In this document: piece after piece, positions 49,728-61,253 of the stretch
Position numbering within the stretch: the first letter of the stretch is position 1
How the letters are laid out: each line of letters opens with the position of its first letter
Source of the DNA: Sipunculus nudus
Taxonomy: Eukaryota; Annelida; Sipuncula; Golfingiida; Sipunculidae
Assembly: GCA_026874595.1 (NCBI GenBank)
Contig: CM049310.1
Span: forward strand, 85,533,056-85,597,055
DNA length: 64,000 nt
Direction of reading: 5' to 3'
Made by a program: the position numbers and the translations under genes
Notes under the pieces: generated by a model
What the model was told of the DNA's origin: nothing
The model's input: the letters and a program-made list of their open reading frames with translations, nothing else
Databases searched by the model: none

Positions 49728-50795
49728 GCTCACATATACACCGGGCGCCATACGATTTTTTCAACCCGCCGGCATTACCGTGAGTTTTCGAGACCATACG
49801 GTCACCGTGTGATTTTTCACCCCACATTATTTGCACTCACATAATCTACGGTGACCATACGGTAACCTTCGAAATTTGGTTGATAGGAAGGCCGTGACTG
49901 TGCGGGTTCTATGCATGAAGCAAGTACACTGACGGCCGGCGATCGCTGGCACCGTGCGGCCACCGTAAGGTTATTTTCTGCTTTATATATAGCTGTTGAA
50001 TATTACGCCAAAGAATAAGAAACTGTCAAATAGGACAGAGTCCAATATTAATTTTCGGTATATATATTACAATCAAAGTTTTTCCTATGTAACTCGATTT
50101 GATTTTTCATAATGAACGTTTACTACAAAATATAATTATTGAAAATAAATAATTGATATTATATTTTTAGTGCCAAATCTGAGCGCTTTATTTATTCAAA
50201 TCAATTTTCAAGGGTCAATAAAACACTTGACACGTTCAGAGAAGTTGGCTTCAGCGCACAGAGGTTCAGAGCTATAACATATATAGGCCTATGACGATGT
50301 GGCTGTATTTATATATCCGACAGCTCAGATTCAGGGTACCGTAAGGACACCGCACGTGTAAAATTTACATCGCAAGGGAGCCGCGCGGACCCCGAATAGC
50401 AGCCATTCGACTTTCCACATATCACAACGAACCCTTACGGGTAACGTAAGGCTATCGTACGGTGCCCGTACGGCAACGGCGGACACTAAAGGCGCCCGTA
50501 CGAATATTTTCGAAAAAATTACCGCAAGGGTACCGCAAGGATACCGGCCGGTGCCTGTTTGGCGACCGTACGGGCTGTCTACGGGCTGACTACGGCCTCT
50601 TTACGGGCTTACGGTAAGTTGAAAACGCCGGGAGAATTGAGCGCAGCCATCTCAGTACCGTGGCGCCCGTACGGCGAGTACAAATTGAACCGGCGCCCGT
50701 GAAAATCGTACGGGTACCTAGCGGGCACCGTGTGAATATGACCAAAAAGGATGATTTTACTCACCGTACGGGCCCCGTAGGCTATATGTGATAGC
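49728..50795. mobile_element. Terminal-inverted-repeat element filled with CCGTACGG-type words
   Basis: Left gctcacatatacaccgggcg and right ggccccgtaggctatatgtg, then atagc, are imperfect inverted repeats. Both flanks of the element are dense in cgtacgg, ccgtaagg, ggtaccg and cgcccgtacg, while the middle (about 49980-50320) is AT-rich. GC content is clearly above the surroundings. No transposase frame. It lies within the gene C intron. Superfamily unknown. Confidence 0.65.
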
Positions 50796-53340
50796 GGCTG
50801 TATTCAGTAAAAATGAAGCATTTGCGTGAGAAAATACACATATTTTTGTAAATGTTTATGTACATTTTTAACACATACTTCCTTGAATGATAATCGGACA
50901 ACATTCGCAAAAGGAATTAGGCGATCTATCTCAGCACCTTACAAACTGATATAGCTCGATAAATTCACTGATAAACTGACATTCATCTTTTCATATCATA
51001 TTATATGTGACAGTTTTGACACAGGTCAGGTCCCGTTTTGAGACGCGGCGCCCTTGAGATCTGCACCTCGTGATCCAACTAAATTTAACTTTCCTGCTTA
51101 GGCACAAGTTATTCTTCCGCCATCGTATCTTGCTAGAGAGAAGGAAATAAAACGTCAGGGTAACAGGCGATTGAAATTAACACTTGTTTAAATACCTTGG
51201 GTTTCCAAATGTATGCTTATAGCTATTCGGATACTTGTCTCGTCCCAAGACGCTTTTTTCGATTCGCTCTGCTGCTCTCCATCAACGTATCACAGTTGTG
51301 GATTCCGCAACAATTCGGATACCAATCCCAGCACGGTGCACCAAATGGCCCTGACGTTACATAGCTTCCCTCTTTAGGCCACGTGAAAGAAATAAATCGG
51401 TATTCATACTCTAGGACGAAAAAATGTATTTTCTTCAATACATGAGACAAATACGTATTCTTCCCTCCATCTTGCGGCTAGGAAAGATCAGATTATTCTT
51501 GAATCGGTGCATGTGAACAATACAATGTTTAATTCATTTTCAATGACTCCTAGCTTTATGAATAATTTGTTTAATATCAGTGATGAGTTGTTTGAAGGAA
51601 CTGAGGCTTAACCAGCAATTAGTAATAATAATACTGGATACTTTAGGGTCTCCAAAAAATCTATGAAAAACAGGAAACTGGATTCCATATGATAACTAGA
51701 ATTATGCATTCTCCGGAATGCAGGCCTATGCTATGAGGGATGGCCTTTATGTGATGCTCTCCAAAACGTATTTAATTGCATTCACTTATTCGGCCCATAC
51801 TCCCAGGTCCATTCGTGCTGAAGTTGCCCCAAAACGTGTTTTCATTCACCTATTAGGACTTTATTCCCAGGTTCATTCTTGCATAAGTGAATATACATTT
51901 GTGAATATTCCTGGATGTCCTTCCTTGGGCCGGATGATGTGCCGGATCCACACGAAAGTCTAATCGATTCTTCGATCCATTCCCGAAATGAAAAATATCA
52001 TTAGATTCCGTTCATGACTGCGTGAGTTACAAAAAAAACAACACAAAATCACCCACACAAACACACACGAAGGGGAATAAATGCATACCCTTCTAGTGGA
52101 GGGAATTATATTTTTATGTGGCCCAACTAATATGTTATTCATGGAAGCTGCCCGGAACACTCACGTCTTGAGCCCAGATAGTTTGCTCTTATTGGTAAAA
52201 GAAAAATAGTTTCACATTTAATGTTGGGAAAATCTAAGCACGGAACTTGGAATAAGGAAGTAGTAGAATTGTCTTTTTGTCGTTAAGTCATCCATTTGTT
52301 AATCATAAATATCTTTTTCGTCAAGTTGTCAATATGAAACCACAGAGAATTTAAATATGAGGTATACATCTATAGCTATATCTTCACACTGCACAGAATC
52401 GGACTCACAGGAGCACGACTCTGCTGGTCAGGAATTGTGGGTAAAGAATCCTTTTCCCAACAATGCACTGGGGCTTGTGAATATACGAGCGATCTATGTG
52501 TCAATGTGGTGAAGAGGATAATGTAGTCGAATACGATGCTTGTTGTGTTAAAAACTTCGGAGAAATGGTAATAATTTGTATTTTAGAGTTTGAAAGTTGC
52601 GACCAGTATTCTCAGCCCTCTGACACAGACTACTCTTGGACCAGCGTCATTGTGTCTTTACATTTTGCATGGAGGGCCGCACTATAAAGCTTTATGGGGA
52701 TGCAAATATTTTCCTAATTTCTGACGCCTCATGACCTACAGGCACTTAAAATAAACTAAATCAATTGTTAGATATGTTTGTGAACTTCCTAACAAGACCA
52801 AACATGTTGGAAAAAAATTTCAATTTATTTTTCGGAGGGGCTACCGCAGCGCCACCTGACGGCAACTACTATCGTGTATCAAGGCAGATAGCTGTTTGTT
52901 ACTTTGCATCAGGGTCTGAGGCCCTCTCCTAGAGTCCGACAGCACAAAATGTTAAGTTCTTCTGAGGGTATCAACAAGTATAACTTGATTATATTAATAA
53001 AATATGTGGTAAGTAGGGTTAAAAATATTTTTTGTTTTATTTGTTGTTTATTAATTTACAAATTATCTTTTTGTTAATCCTATGTATTTCTGTGTCAAGT
53101 TCAACAAAATATTCACCTTGCACGGGTTATTTTTGTGTTCTTTATTTATATTAATTTAGGTCAGCCAGTCTCCGTTATATAATAGCAATCTGTCCTATAT
53201 GGGATTAGCTACAGTCCTGTAACAGAAACGCAATTTTTGTTTGTTTACCTGGTTTTTCCATTGCCATTGGAATGGAGTCCGAACGTTTGGGCTAACATGG
53301 GATAAAACTAAATTAGCCTTCAAGTGCAACTGACGAACGG
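50796..53340. other. Gene C intron, no exon recognised
   Basis: Mixed AT-rich DNA. It includes a diverged phrase shared with 55.56 kb (ctttatggggatgcaaatat at 52690) and a CTCF-like gccacctgacggcaac (52851-52866). One Cys-rich open frame is listed separately. Confidence 0.3.
51223..51450 (-). other. Cys/Trp-rich open frame, unrecognised
   Basis: 75 codons: an aromatic stretch EYEYRFISFTWPKEGSYVTS, then GPFGAPCWDWYPNCCGIHNC and a basic end (RANRKKRLGTRQVSE). The C-x8-CC-x3-C spacing is unusual for random AT-rich DNA, but there is no good splice context or signal peptide. Possibly a pseudogene exon, a transposon fragment or chance. Confidence 0.15.
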
Positions 53341-53374
53341 GTATGATAAGCCAGTATTAATCAAAAGCGCTTAC

Positions 53375-53492
53375 CCTCATGTTGGTGTTGCGAGTGTTAT
53401 TTGAACATAACTGCCACAGTCTACAGGCCGCCCCAAGCAGAAGCAAAAATGCAGATACGCCTAACAAAGCCGGTCCTGCAATCCTCAAGTCC
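53375..53492 (-). CDS. Gene C TM2 exon
   Basis: 118 nt, acceptor gtatttgtag, donor gtaagc. It enters in phase 2 (GC plus G makes Ala) and exits in phase 0. It encodes DLRIAGPALLGVSAFLLLLG, then AACRLWQLCSNNTRNTNMR: a helix followed by Cys, Arg, Trp and a second Cys six residues on. It replaces the CC-basic patch of A and B with CRLWQLC. Same size class and phases as the TM2 exons of A and B. Confidence 0.8.
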
Positions 53493-53717
53493 CTACAAAT
53501 ACAAATATACAGCATATGTAACCTCCTTACGATGAAAGTGCAGTTAATTGAAGTTGCACAATAAGTGGTGATGATTCGGATATATAAAGGTGACACAAAA
53601 AATGAAATCATACCTTCACAGCAAATATTACCAAATAATAAAAACATAAAAGGCACTGCAAAACCGAAACGGGCTTCTTTGCGTGGAATATATAATATTT
53701 TAATAACATTTACATAC

Positions 53718-53981
53718 GCTGAATGGAGAGAAAAGGAATGTGTGTGAATCCCCCCAGTATATCCTATGACAGTGAGAAGGAAGCCGGGAATAAGTAGAAA
53801 AACGCCAGAAGACAAAGGATAGATGTGTCCGGAGGGTTGATTATATGTCCTGCCGCATGGTCTGTGTAAGGCACCCCGGCAGCCGTATGGAGAAGTCCCG
53901 CACGTCCCGCCCAGTAAGTGTCGTCTGTTCCCGGCCTCGCTGTGGCGCGCGTTACCGTGGTAGCACGCCTGATGCATGTTT
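53718..53981 (-). CDS. Gene C first coding exon: Cys/His-rich N terminus and TM1
   Basis: Acceptor ttttcattatag then aaacATG. From Met at 53977 it encodes 86 codons: MHQACYHGNARHSEAGNRRH, then LLGGTCGTSPYGCRGALHRP, CGRTYNQPSGHIY and the helix PLSSGVFLLIPGFLLTVIGY. It ends TGGIHTHSFSLHS plus GC (phase 2) at donor gtatgt. The phase matches exon 1 of A and B independently. The N terminus differs from A and B, with four Cys and many His and Arg. The full protein would be 236 residues, with PPNY at 221-224. An earlier Met (53998) lies beyond the acceptor. Confidence 0.65.
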
Positions 53982-53984
53982 CTA

Positions 53985-55800
53985 TAATGAAAATACATTA
54001 TTTTTTAACACAAAGTTGTATCAGATTATTTCAGTCCCTTTTTCTGTTATGTTTGGGTTTCAGAGTTTTAGGCCAAAAAAAGTTATGAACACTAGGCCTC
54101 ATTGCGGCCGCTAAAGAAAATAGTTCACAAAGACAGAAATATGAGATGTAGGCCTAATAACCATAATAACCAATATAAAGGTCAAACTGGTCAAAAGATT
54201 TAAAGAATTTCCTGTGTAAGAAGAATATAAGTAAGTGCAAATGGTCCAAGTATCATTAGGAGGGAATGGACCGACGCTGGAGTAGCAGTTTTTATTTTTT
54301 AATAGTGATCAACGACGTTACGAGAACACCACCTGACACTTTGGCAATAGGAAAAAACGTTTGACGCGGGGAGTTTAAAGTGACGCAGGCGGTGCCTGAG
54401 ACTCCAAGACTTTAAATAATGGTAAAGTGTCGTGGACACAATATCAGGTAAACGTAAGACATTTAACAGCTTTCATACAAAAGGAATATATAATGTTTAC
54501 TCTGCTGTGTTTGGTACGTTGTTGAGATGGTGTAGATGCAAGTTTGACATTATCCTGAAGTTAAATCTATGCTGATAGAAAGATAAATGTCCTCCAGAGG
54601 GAATACGCTCCCGAGGCAGCGGAAATTTTGCGCTTCTAAAGAAGCAACTGATATTCACGCTGCCAGCTTTGACCGTTTATGATATATTTAGACACCAGAT
54701 GGTGGTTCGTTGTCCGCTGATAAAAAAAGTGCGTATGCTGTGACAAGCAGCCAACCAGATGCAAATAAACAAATACTCGACAGGCATCCTGGCTCCGCCC
54801 ATAGCTGCGCTTCAAGCGCCGCTTGATGACAGTTTATGGTCGGATTTTAATTGCTCCCTCTGCATTCTCGCATCATCGACAGATTCGATTATGACATTAT
54901 GACTGTGTTAGCGCAGCCATGTATCTGTTGTCTGCAGAACTGAAACCAGCCAGCGAGGTGTGCCCGCAGCCTTCGTTGTTATACGTTTCATTTGAATTAC
55001 ACCTCACCGGCCGGGCATCCTATATGTGCCCAAGACCCTAAGCAAACCACGTCTGGGGCAATTCTCTCTGAGCCTGTGGCCTGTTCAGACGGTTACCGGG
55101 GCGATGAGCTGTCACTCAAAACGAAATGAACATGATTGGCTCCGTGTATTCCTCGCTTGGCTGTGTCTCATCTGATTGGACAAAATACAGTGCTCCCCTC
55201 TGTTGTAGCAATTCAGGATACGAGGTCATAACAAACAGCGCTTATAATAGAGGTAATAGGCCTGTGTAAAGAGCGTACAGAGGAATTAACTCACAGGATT
55301 TCTTATTTCCGCCTGAAAAAAATTACTTTGAAAAAACTCCTCGATTGCCAGTGTAACTTTCTCCATCTTTACGTATTTAAACGCACAGATAAAAAAAAAC
55401 AGATATTTAATGACTGAGGTATGAGTTTGCAAGACATACTGCCTATTACTCAGGATAATATCGAGTGAGCACCATTTCGGCCCTCTGACATTAATATCAG
55501 GGTATGAGACTAGCGTAGTGGCTGCCAGAGTGCCGTTACAGCGATGAACGAACTTTAAGGCTCTATGATGATGCAAATATTTCTGAAGTCTCATGGTCTA
55601 CATGTACGCTGGCTCTTGACAAAAATCAGGCCTATCATTAGCTTTTTAATATACTCTCTAACCATGTGCGAAAAAAAATTTGTTTTAATTCAGCATTCTT
55701 ATATAAATCCTTCAGCATGTTTGTTGCATTTCTGACCGCATGAATGCAAGCATGGCACGTACGGGGTCAACTGTACGCGATACAGAAAATAACCCGTTAA
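53985..55800. other. Upstream of gene C; no exon recognised
   Basis: Should hold the gene C promoter and 5' UTR. It contains a fragment of MITE family M at about 54357-54405 (gacgcaggcggtgcctgag). No clear TATA or initiator. Confidence 0.3.
54357..54405 (-). mobile_element. MITE family M, end fragment
   Basis: ttgacgcggggagtttaaag, then gacgcaggcggtgcctgaga, matches the right-end text of copy 2 (gatgcgggcggtgcctgaga). Confidence 0.6.
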
Positions 55801-55801
55801 C

Positions 55802-55990
55802 ATAGAGACGGATTTTCAGTTTAGGCTGTGAGTTAATTCACATGGATTTTTTGTGTTAATTCATCATTCGTAGCCTTATGTTAAGATTATGGACTGTTTA
55901 CCACGATATGAATGAAACATGATGGAAGACCACTGTAGTGCATTCCTCCGTATGGCTTGTATCACGACTTAAGTTAGTCTTACCAGGTTA
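55802..55990. repeat. Segment duplicated at 12236-12400
   Basis: Same ordered words as the 12.2 kb copy: agacgg...ttcagttt, tgtttaccacgatatga, gaagaccactg, gcttgtatcacgactt. Confidence 0.6.
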
Positions 55991-56355
55991 GTAAATGCCT
56001 CCCGAGTCGTTTACTCACGGCTCGATCAGAGTTCTCTTTGAAATAATGTTACTATCTACTTAAAATATAAAATGTTACTATCTACTGAAAATGAAATTCT
56101 TCGAATATAAAATATTCTTTTCAGTTTTGAAATAAGATTATACAGGTAAAGGATAAGCACCGAAAATTGCATTATTCTCAGGACTGGGGCCCGGAGGGAT
56201 GGGGAATGGGATGGGGTTAAGAGACCATATGACACTATCGTTGTTTATTTTCGCTCATTTTCTTTTCTTGCGTATGTAGACGTGACAATGAAAAGCTTCA
56301 GGTCGCGTGCAAGCAACACGTGTGTGAGAGGTAAAATTAGTGTGTAACAGACTAA

Positions 56356-56358
<3 letters not shown>

Positions 56359-56412
<54 letters not shown>
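56359..56412. repeat. (AT)n microsatellite
   Basis: Pure TA run. Confidence 0.95.
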
Positions 56413-56413
<1 letters not shown>

Positions 56414-57870
56414 CTTGATTTATCTTACCTTGTCATTTATGATGTTAACAGTGTAAATATTGCCGTCATGTTGATTATTTGAAGTCAGAGTATAATCCAA
56501 CCTGTGCCCAGGAATACCTATCAGAACTATAGTAAAACAGGAGGAAGTTTAACCGAGAGGTAAACAGCTAATGCCTGCACCTTCACCTTCCTTATTGTAA
56601 ATTACTGATTACTTATCACAAAAAAAGCTGGCCATATTTTATTCCTGGCCTTCATAGATTCCGCCCACACTTTTGTGAGGGATACTTCCTCTAATTTAAC
56701 ACCCCCCCCCCCCGCCAAAGGGAGTTCCAAAAGCTGGTAATGCCTAACATACGACGAAGCATAAAAGTCACAGGGTGGGAAATGGGAAATGTTTTTTAAT
56801 GAAAAGCTCATTTTGAACGAACCTAGGATACTTTTGCTCATATCTTGCCCATTTGTAATAATAGAGGACAGGGACGCAGAATGTTCACAGTTCTTTGTCA
56901 AAAACAGCAATTCACTTGTTATAGATTTGATACACGATAACCGTATTACCGGGCAAATAGGGAACATTTTATTCTCAGTTCGTTTCCTTTCCAATTTTTT
57001 AGAGAGACACCTATCAGTAAATGAAGCAGGCTGAACATATGCTGACCTCGGACCAATATTGTAATTAGCGAATCGGTCATTCCATTGGAGAATGCAACAT
57101 GATAGGCATTTTGATGATATGACAGATTAGTAACAAAATGCCTTCGATTCTGGCTGTGTCAGTAGACTAGTTAAAAAAATTCCGAAATTCTCAAGTTGCA
57201 GTTCCGGCCAAGATTACACCTCTGTTGAAAATCAGTCCGAAAAACCGAGAACTTTCACTGAAAAAATGAAATCATGCAATTGTTACCTAACATTTTTTTT
57301 TTAGAAAAATAAGTTGTATACTCTTCCGAAAATTCATGCATTTTTTTTAATTTGGAACGTAATTCTTCATTATATATCAACTATAAAAATAATAACTGTA
57401 TATACATGTATAAACATAATCATAGGCTCACATGAGTTCCATAAATTTACTTTGTATAACTAAGAAATCTGCACTCCAAGTGGGCTGATTAAATTATCCA
57501 GTTTAAATTTGCTTGTGTCAAAGCAGCACAAAATTAAACCAACTGGATATCAAATGACCGAGATTTCTAGCATTCACGAAATTTACTTAACTTATCATGG
57601 CGTATAACATCATATATTATGTATACAGAAGTATATTTTTGATTTGGTGGCTTTGGATCAAATCTAAATTTCCACATCTGGCAGAGCTACGGATCTCTGT
57701 TAAGAGATCTCTTGAAATAATGCGTAGCTAGGTTGTAGTAGAGGATCGCTGACGTACAGACTACTACTGTTGTGCCGGTTGGATTGCATTAAACGATCAA
57801 TTGGGCCCATTGTTGCTTTGGAAACCTGTTCCCCCTGCAAGATATTCCATTAAATAGACGGGAGGAGGGT
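56413..57870. other. No gene seen
   Basis: AT-rich, with a poly-C tract at about 56701-56714. Open frames here lie in both strands of the same stretch and carry no recognised motif. Confidence 0.35.
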
Positions 57871-57875
57871 GGTTT

Positions 57876-59075
57876 AGTTGGTCGTAATCCGGAGGTTGCT
57901 GGTCGTAGTCCGGAGAAGGGTCCTGTTCGTATTGTGGATGAGGTTCCTGGTCATGATATGGATGCGATTGCTGGTCATAATCCGGAGGAGTCTCCTAGTC
58001 GTTTTCCGGATGAGGTGCCTTGTGGTAATCCAGATGAGGTGGTTGGTCATAATCCGGATGAGGTTCCTGGTCGTTTTCCGGAGGAGATGCCTGGTTGTAA
58101 TACGGATTAGGTTGCTGGTCATAATCCGGATGAGGTTCCTGGTCGTTTTCCGGTTGAGGTGTCTCGTTGTAATCCGGATTTGGGGTGTTGGTCATAATCC
58201 GGATGAGGTTCCTGGTCTCTTTTTTCGGATGAGGTGCCTGGTTGTAATCCCGATTAGGTTGCTGGTCATAGTCCGGATGAGGTTCCTGGTCGTTTTCCGG
58301 ATGAGGTGCCTGGTTGTAATCCAGATTAGGTTGCTGGTGATAATCCGGATGAGGTTCCTGGTCGTTTTCCGGATGAGATGCCTGGTTGTAATTCGGATGA
58401 GGTTGCTGGTCATAATCAAGATGAGGTTCCTGGTCGTTTTCCGGAAGAGGTGCCCGGTTGTAATCCAGATGGGGTTCCTGGTCATAATCCGGATGAGATT
58501 CCTGGTCGTTTTCCGGATGAGATGCCTGGTTGTAATCCGGATTAGGTTGCTGGTCATAATCTGGATGAGGTTCCTGGTCGTATTCCGGATGAGATACCTG
58601 ATTAATCCCGATTAGGTTGCTGGTCATAATCCGGATGAGATTCCTGGTCGTTTTCCGGATGAGGTGCCACGATGTAATCCCGATTAGGTTGCTGGTTATT
58701 ATCCGGATGAGGTTCCTGGTCGTTTTCCGGATGAGGTGCCTGGTTGTAATCCAGATTAGATTGCTGGTGATAATCCGGATGAGGTTCCTGGTCGTTTTCC
58801 GGATGAGATGCCTGGTTGTAATTCGGATGAGGTTGCTGGTCATAATCAGGATGAGGTTCCTGGTCGTTTTCCGGATGAGGTGCCCGGTTGTAATCCAGAG
58901 GGCGTTCCTGGTCATAATCCGGATGAGATTCCTGGTCGTTATCCCGACGAGGTTTCTGGTCGTTTTCCTGTTAAGGTGCCCGGTTGTAATCCGGATAAGG
59001 TTCCTGATCGTAATCCTGACGAGGTTCCTGGTCGTTTTCCGGATGAGGTGGCTGGTATTAATCCGGATGATTAAA
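57876..59075. repeat. 24-bp minisatellite with 72-bp higher-order unit, about 50 copies
   Basis: Three 24-bp types alternate: ggtcataatccggatgaggt-tcct, ggtcgttttccggatgaggt-gcct and ggttgtaatccggattaggt-tgct. Because 24 is a multiple of three, long open frames arise on both strands, for example a minus-strand octapeptide PENDQEPH/PDYDQQPN and a plus-strand PDEVPGRF/PDEVPGCN. Indels near 58190 and 58600 shift the phase and GATTAG puts stops in the plus hydrophilic frame, so translation is not supported. Confidence 0.9.
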
Positions 59076-59079
59076 AAAA

Positions 59080-60725
59080 ATATAAAAAACTAAAAGTAAA
59101 AAGAAATGACATTTTAAGATATATGTTGTGCTGCATGCAAAAGACAGTGTCTTATTTATAATGATATACTGTAAAACCCAAGGCAAAATGGTCGTGTTAG
59201 CGGAGTAGTCGTGTTATCAAGGTGGTCGTCATGAGGGAGTTCAGTGTAATAACATGCGATAACTCAAGTATGTATTTTTAAATAAAACCAGACAATGGGA
59301 ATGTGATTATCTTATCGGGAAGTGAAAATTACTACAAAACAGTTCCATTTTATAAGGTACACAAAAACAAAACATGTACAAGAGTAACGTCATAGTTTGC
59401 GGTATGATTATGCAGGGTTTGGTGTGACTCGGGGAACGTCGTGAAGTACACTTTTCTTTTGGTAGAGGTAACCGCCTTCATTTTTAATGCTAACTTAACT
59501 AAGTATTTGTACATCTGCAGAATTCCATTCCGGTTTTAAAAAACGTGACAGGTCAGTATCATACGCTTCCTCTCATTTTTATATCCTGGCGTTAACCAGG
59601 CCGGGTGACTACTGCACTTGCGAGCCCTGGGTGGTTAATAGTCCCCATTACTGGGTCATACCACTAATCGTTAAGGGGAACCGTATTTATACTGTTGATT
59701 CTTAATTGTTGGCGGGTTCTATATTTTCGTGGCATCCTTGGGTTATTTTTCCCCACGAAATTAAAAACTCCAAAGTCATTTAGTGTACTTTAAAGAAGTT
59801 TCAGAAAGCCAGCCCGTCGTAGCTCTTCATTGAGTTACAGCATCACGTTGGGTTATATTACGGATCTATACATTACATATCTTAATAAAACCCATAGAGA
59901 AACATATATTTTAAAGATGTTGAACAAATCATATTTTGTGAAAAAAAAATATTCAGTTTACCTGGGGTTGAGTAACACGTCAAAGATTCCAGGAGAAATG
60001 GATTTACAAGTGTTTATCAAACTACTGGTACGTCTGCACTTAAATTGGCCAGTCAACAGCACCAGAAACTTCTCAAGGACAATAAATCCACAAAAATGTG
60101 TACCCCACGTATGTTGTTTAATATCTTAGACCACGAAAATTTAGCCCCGTGAACTTTGCTTATAAATACATATGTACAGAGGGGGGGGGGGGGGGGGGGA
60201 GAACAAATACCGCCTAATAAGGTAGATCAGGAAAATTTTAAATTATTTAGTCAAATGAAAAGGTTTTGGGCTCTTTCCTTGGTATCTGTTATGAATTTCT
60301 AGATTTGTTTAAAATTTACTAAGAAGAACACATTTTTATTCTCCACTTAAGATAAACATTTAACATTATGTTTGAAATTCCTGAGGGACGGTGGGGGGGG
60401 GGGGGGGGGGGTGCAGCACGACTAAGCAGGTATTATTACTATAGAGAATATATAGGGTAATTAGTCATGATTGAACAGCACTACACTATCGGTTGCAAAT
60501 ATATTCTTTATTTTTTTTCTCACTCGATTTCTACAAAAAGTACAAAACAGAAACGTCCTCTCGAATCTTAACCCTCTCAAACCTTGCTTAGCTTTCTATT
60601 ATTTAGATAACACCAGAATATCACCCGTTCATTATTTCGCACTTGAAGATCATTTTAGTTTTAACTGTAATCCATAGATGGCGCTCCAAGTTTACAGTTT
60701 TATAAAAAAAAAATAGTATGGCGAA
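59080..60725. other. No gene seen; two poly-G tracts
   Basis: AT-rich sequence with ggtggtcgt-type words near 59190-59230, and poly-G runs at about 60181-60199 and 60391-60411. No exon recognised. Confidence 0.35.
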
Positions 60726-60729
60726 AAAT

Positions 60730-61003
60730 ATAAAAGGTATAGTACTCAGGCACCGCCCGCGTCAATTTTAACCCCCCCCCCCCCCCCCCCCCCCAAATCA
60801 AAAATTATTTTTTATTTTAGCTTTCAAGAAGATAAAATAGCACAATTTATGTAAATTTATGTAGTGCTTTTACCTGCTAAGCAAAACAAAATCTGTTATC
60901 TTCAAGCTTTACCATGATCATGTGACATTTTTTATAGTAACATAATAAAAAGGTAAAAAATAAAATACCGCCCGCCCGCAGTGATTTCTGAAAAAAGTGC
61001 CTG
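60730..61003 (+). mobile_element. MITE family M, copy 4, with poly-C expansion
   Basis: Starts aaaaggtatagtactcaggc, then accgcccgcgtcaatttt. A poly-C run of about 21 (60774-60794) sits where other copies have ccccc. It ends cgcccgcccgcagtgatttc, then tgaaaaaagtgcctg, and lacks the final inverted end. Confidence 0.7.
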
Positions 61004-61253
61004 TGTCTCTGGATTATATCGTAAGGATAAGAACTAAAGACTGTATAAATACGAGATACGACCATCTACGAAAAACTAGTCACAGAAAACAGAGGATCAT
61101 TGCCACTGACTGCGATTGTTTTTACAAAATATAATGCCCGTTAGATCACTCGTTACACCTCGGCAGAATCAGCTGGCTGGGATGTATCTATTGAGCCGCA
61201 ATGGAAAATACTGGCAAAAGAAGGCCATGGTCTGGTCAACTATAATCCTGTTA

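Noticed and set aside
53357-53998. Single 213-residue gene C exon read straight through
   Set aside because: The frame crosses a good donor (gtatgt at 53717) and acceptor (gtatttgtag). Splicing restores the TM1-TM2 layout and phases of genes A and B, whereas read-through gives an unrelated linker.
57878-58615. 245-residue plus-strand frame, Val/Ile/Arg-rich
   Set aside because: Translation of the same minisatellite in another frame, with an implausible composition and no gene context.
57995-58915. 306-residue minus-strand open frame with Asp/Tyr/Pro octapeptides, reminiscent of repetitive structural proteins
   Set aside because: It is one of several long frames created by a 24-bp repeat. 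The reading phase changes part-way through (hydrophobic-basic to acidic text) at an indel near 58600, and there is no start exon, signal peptide or splice context.
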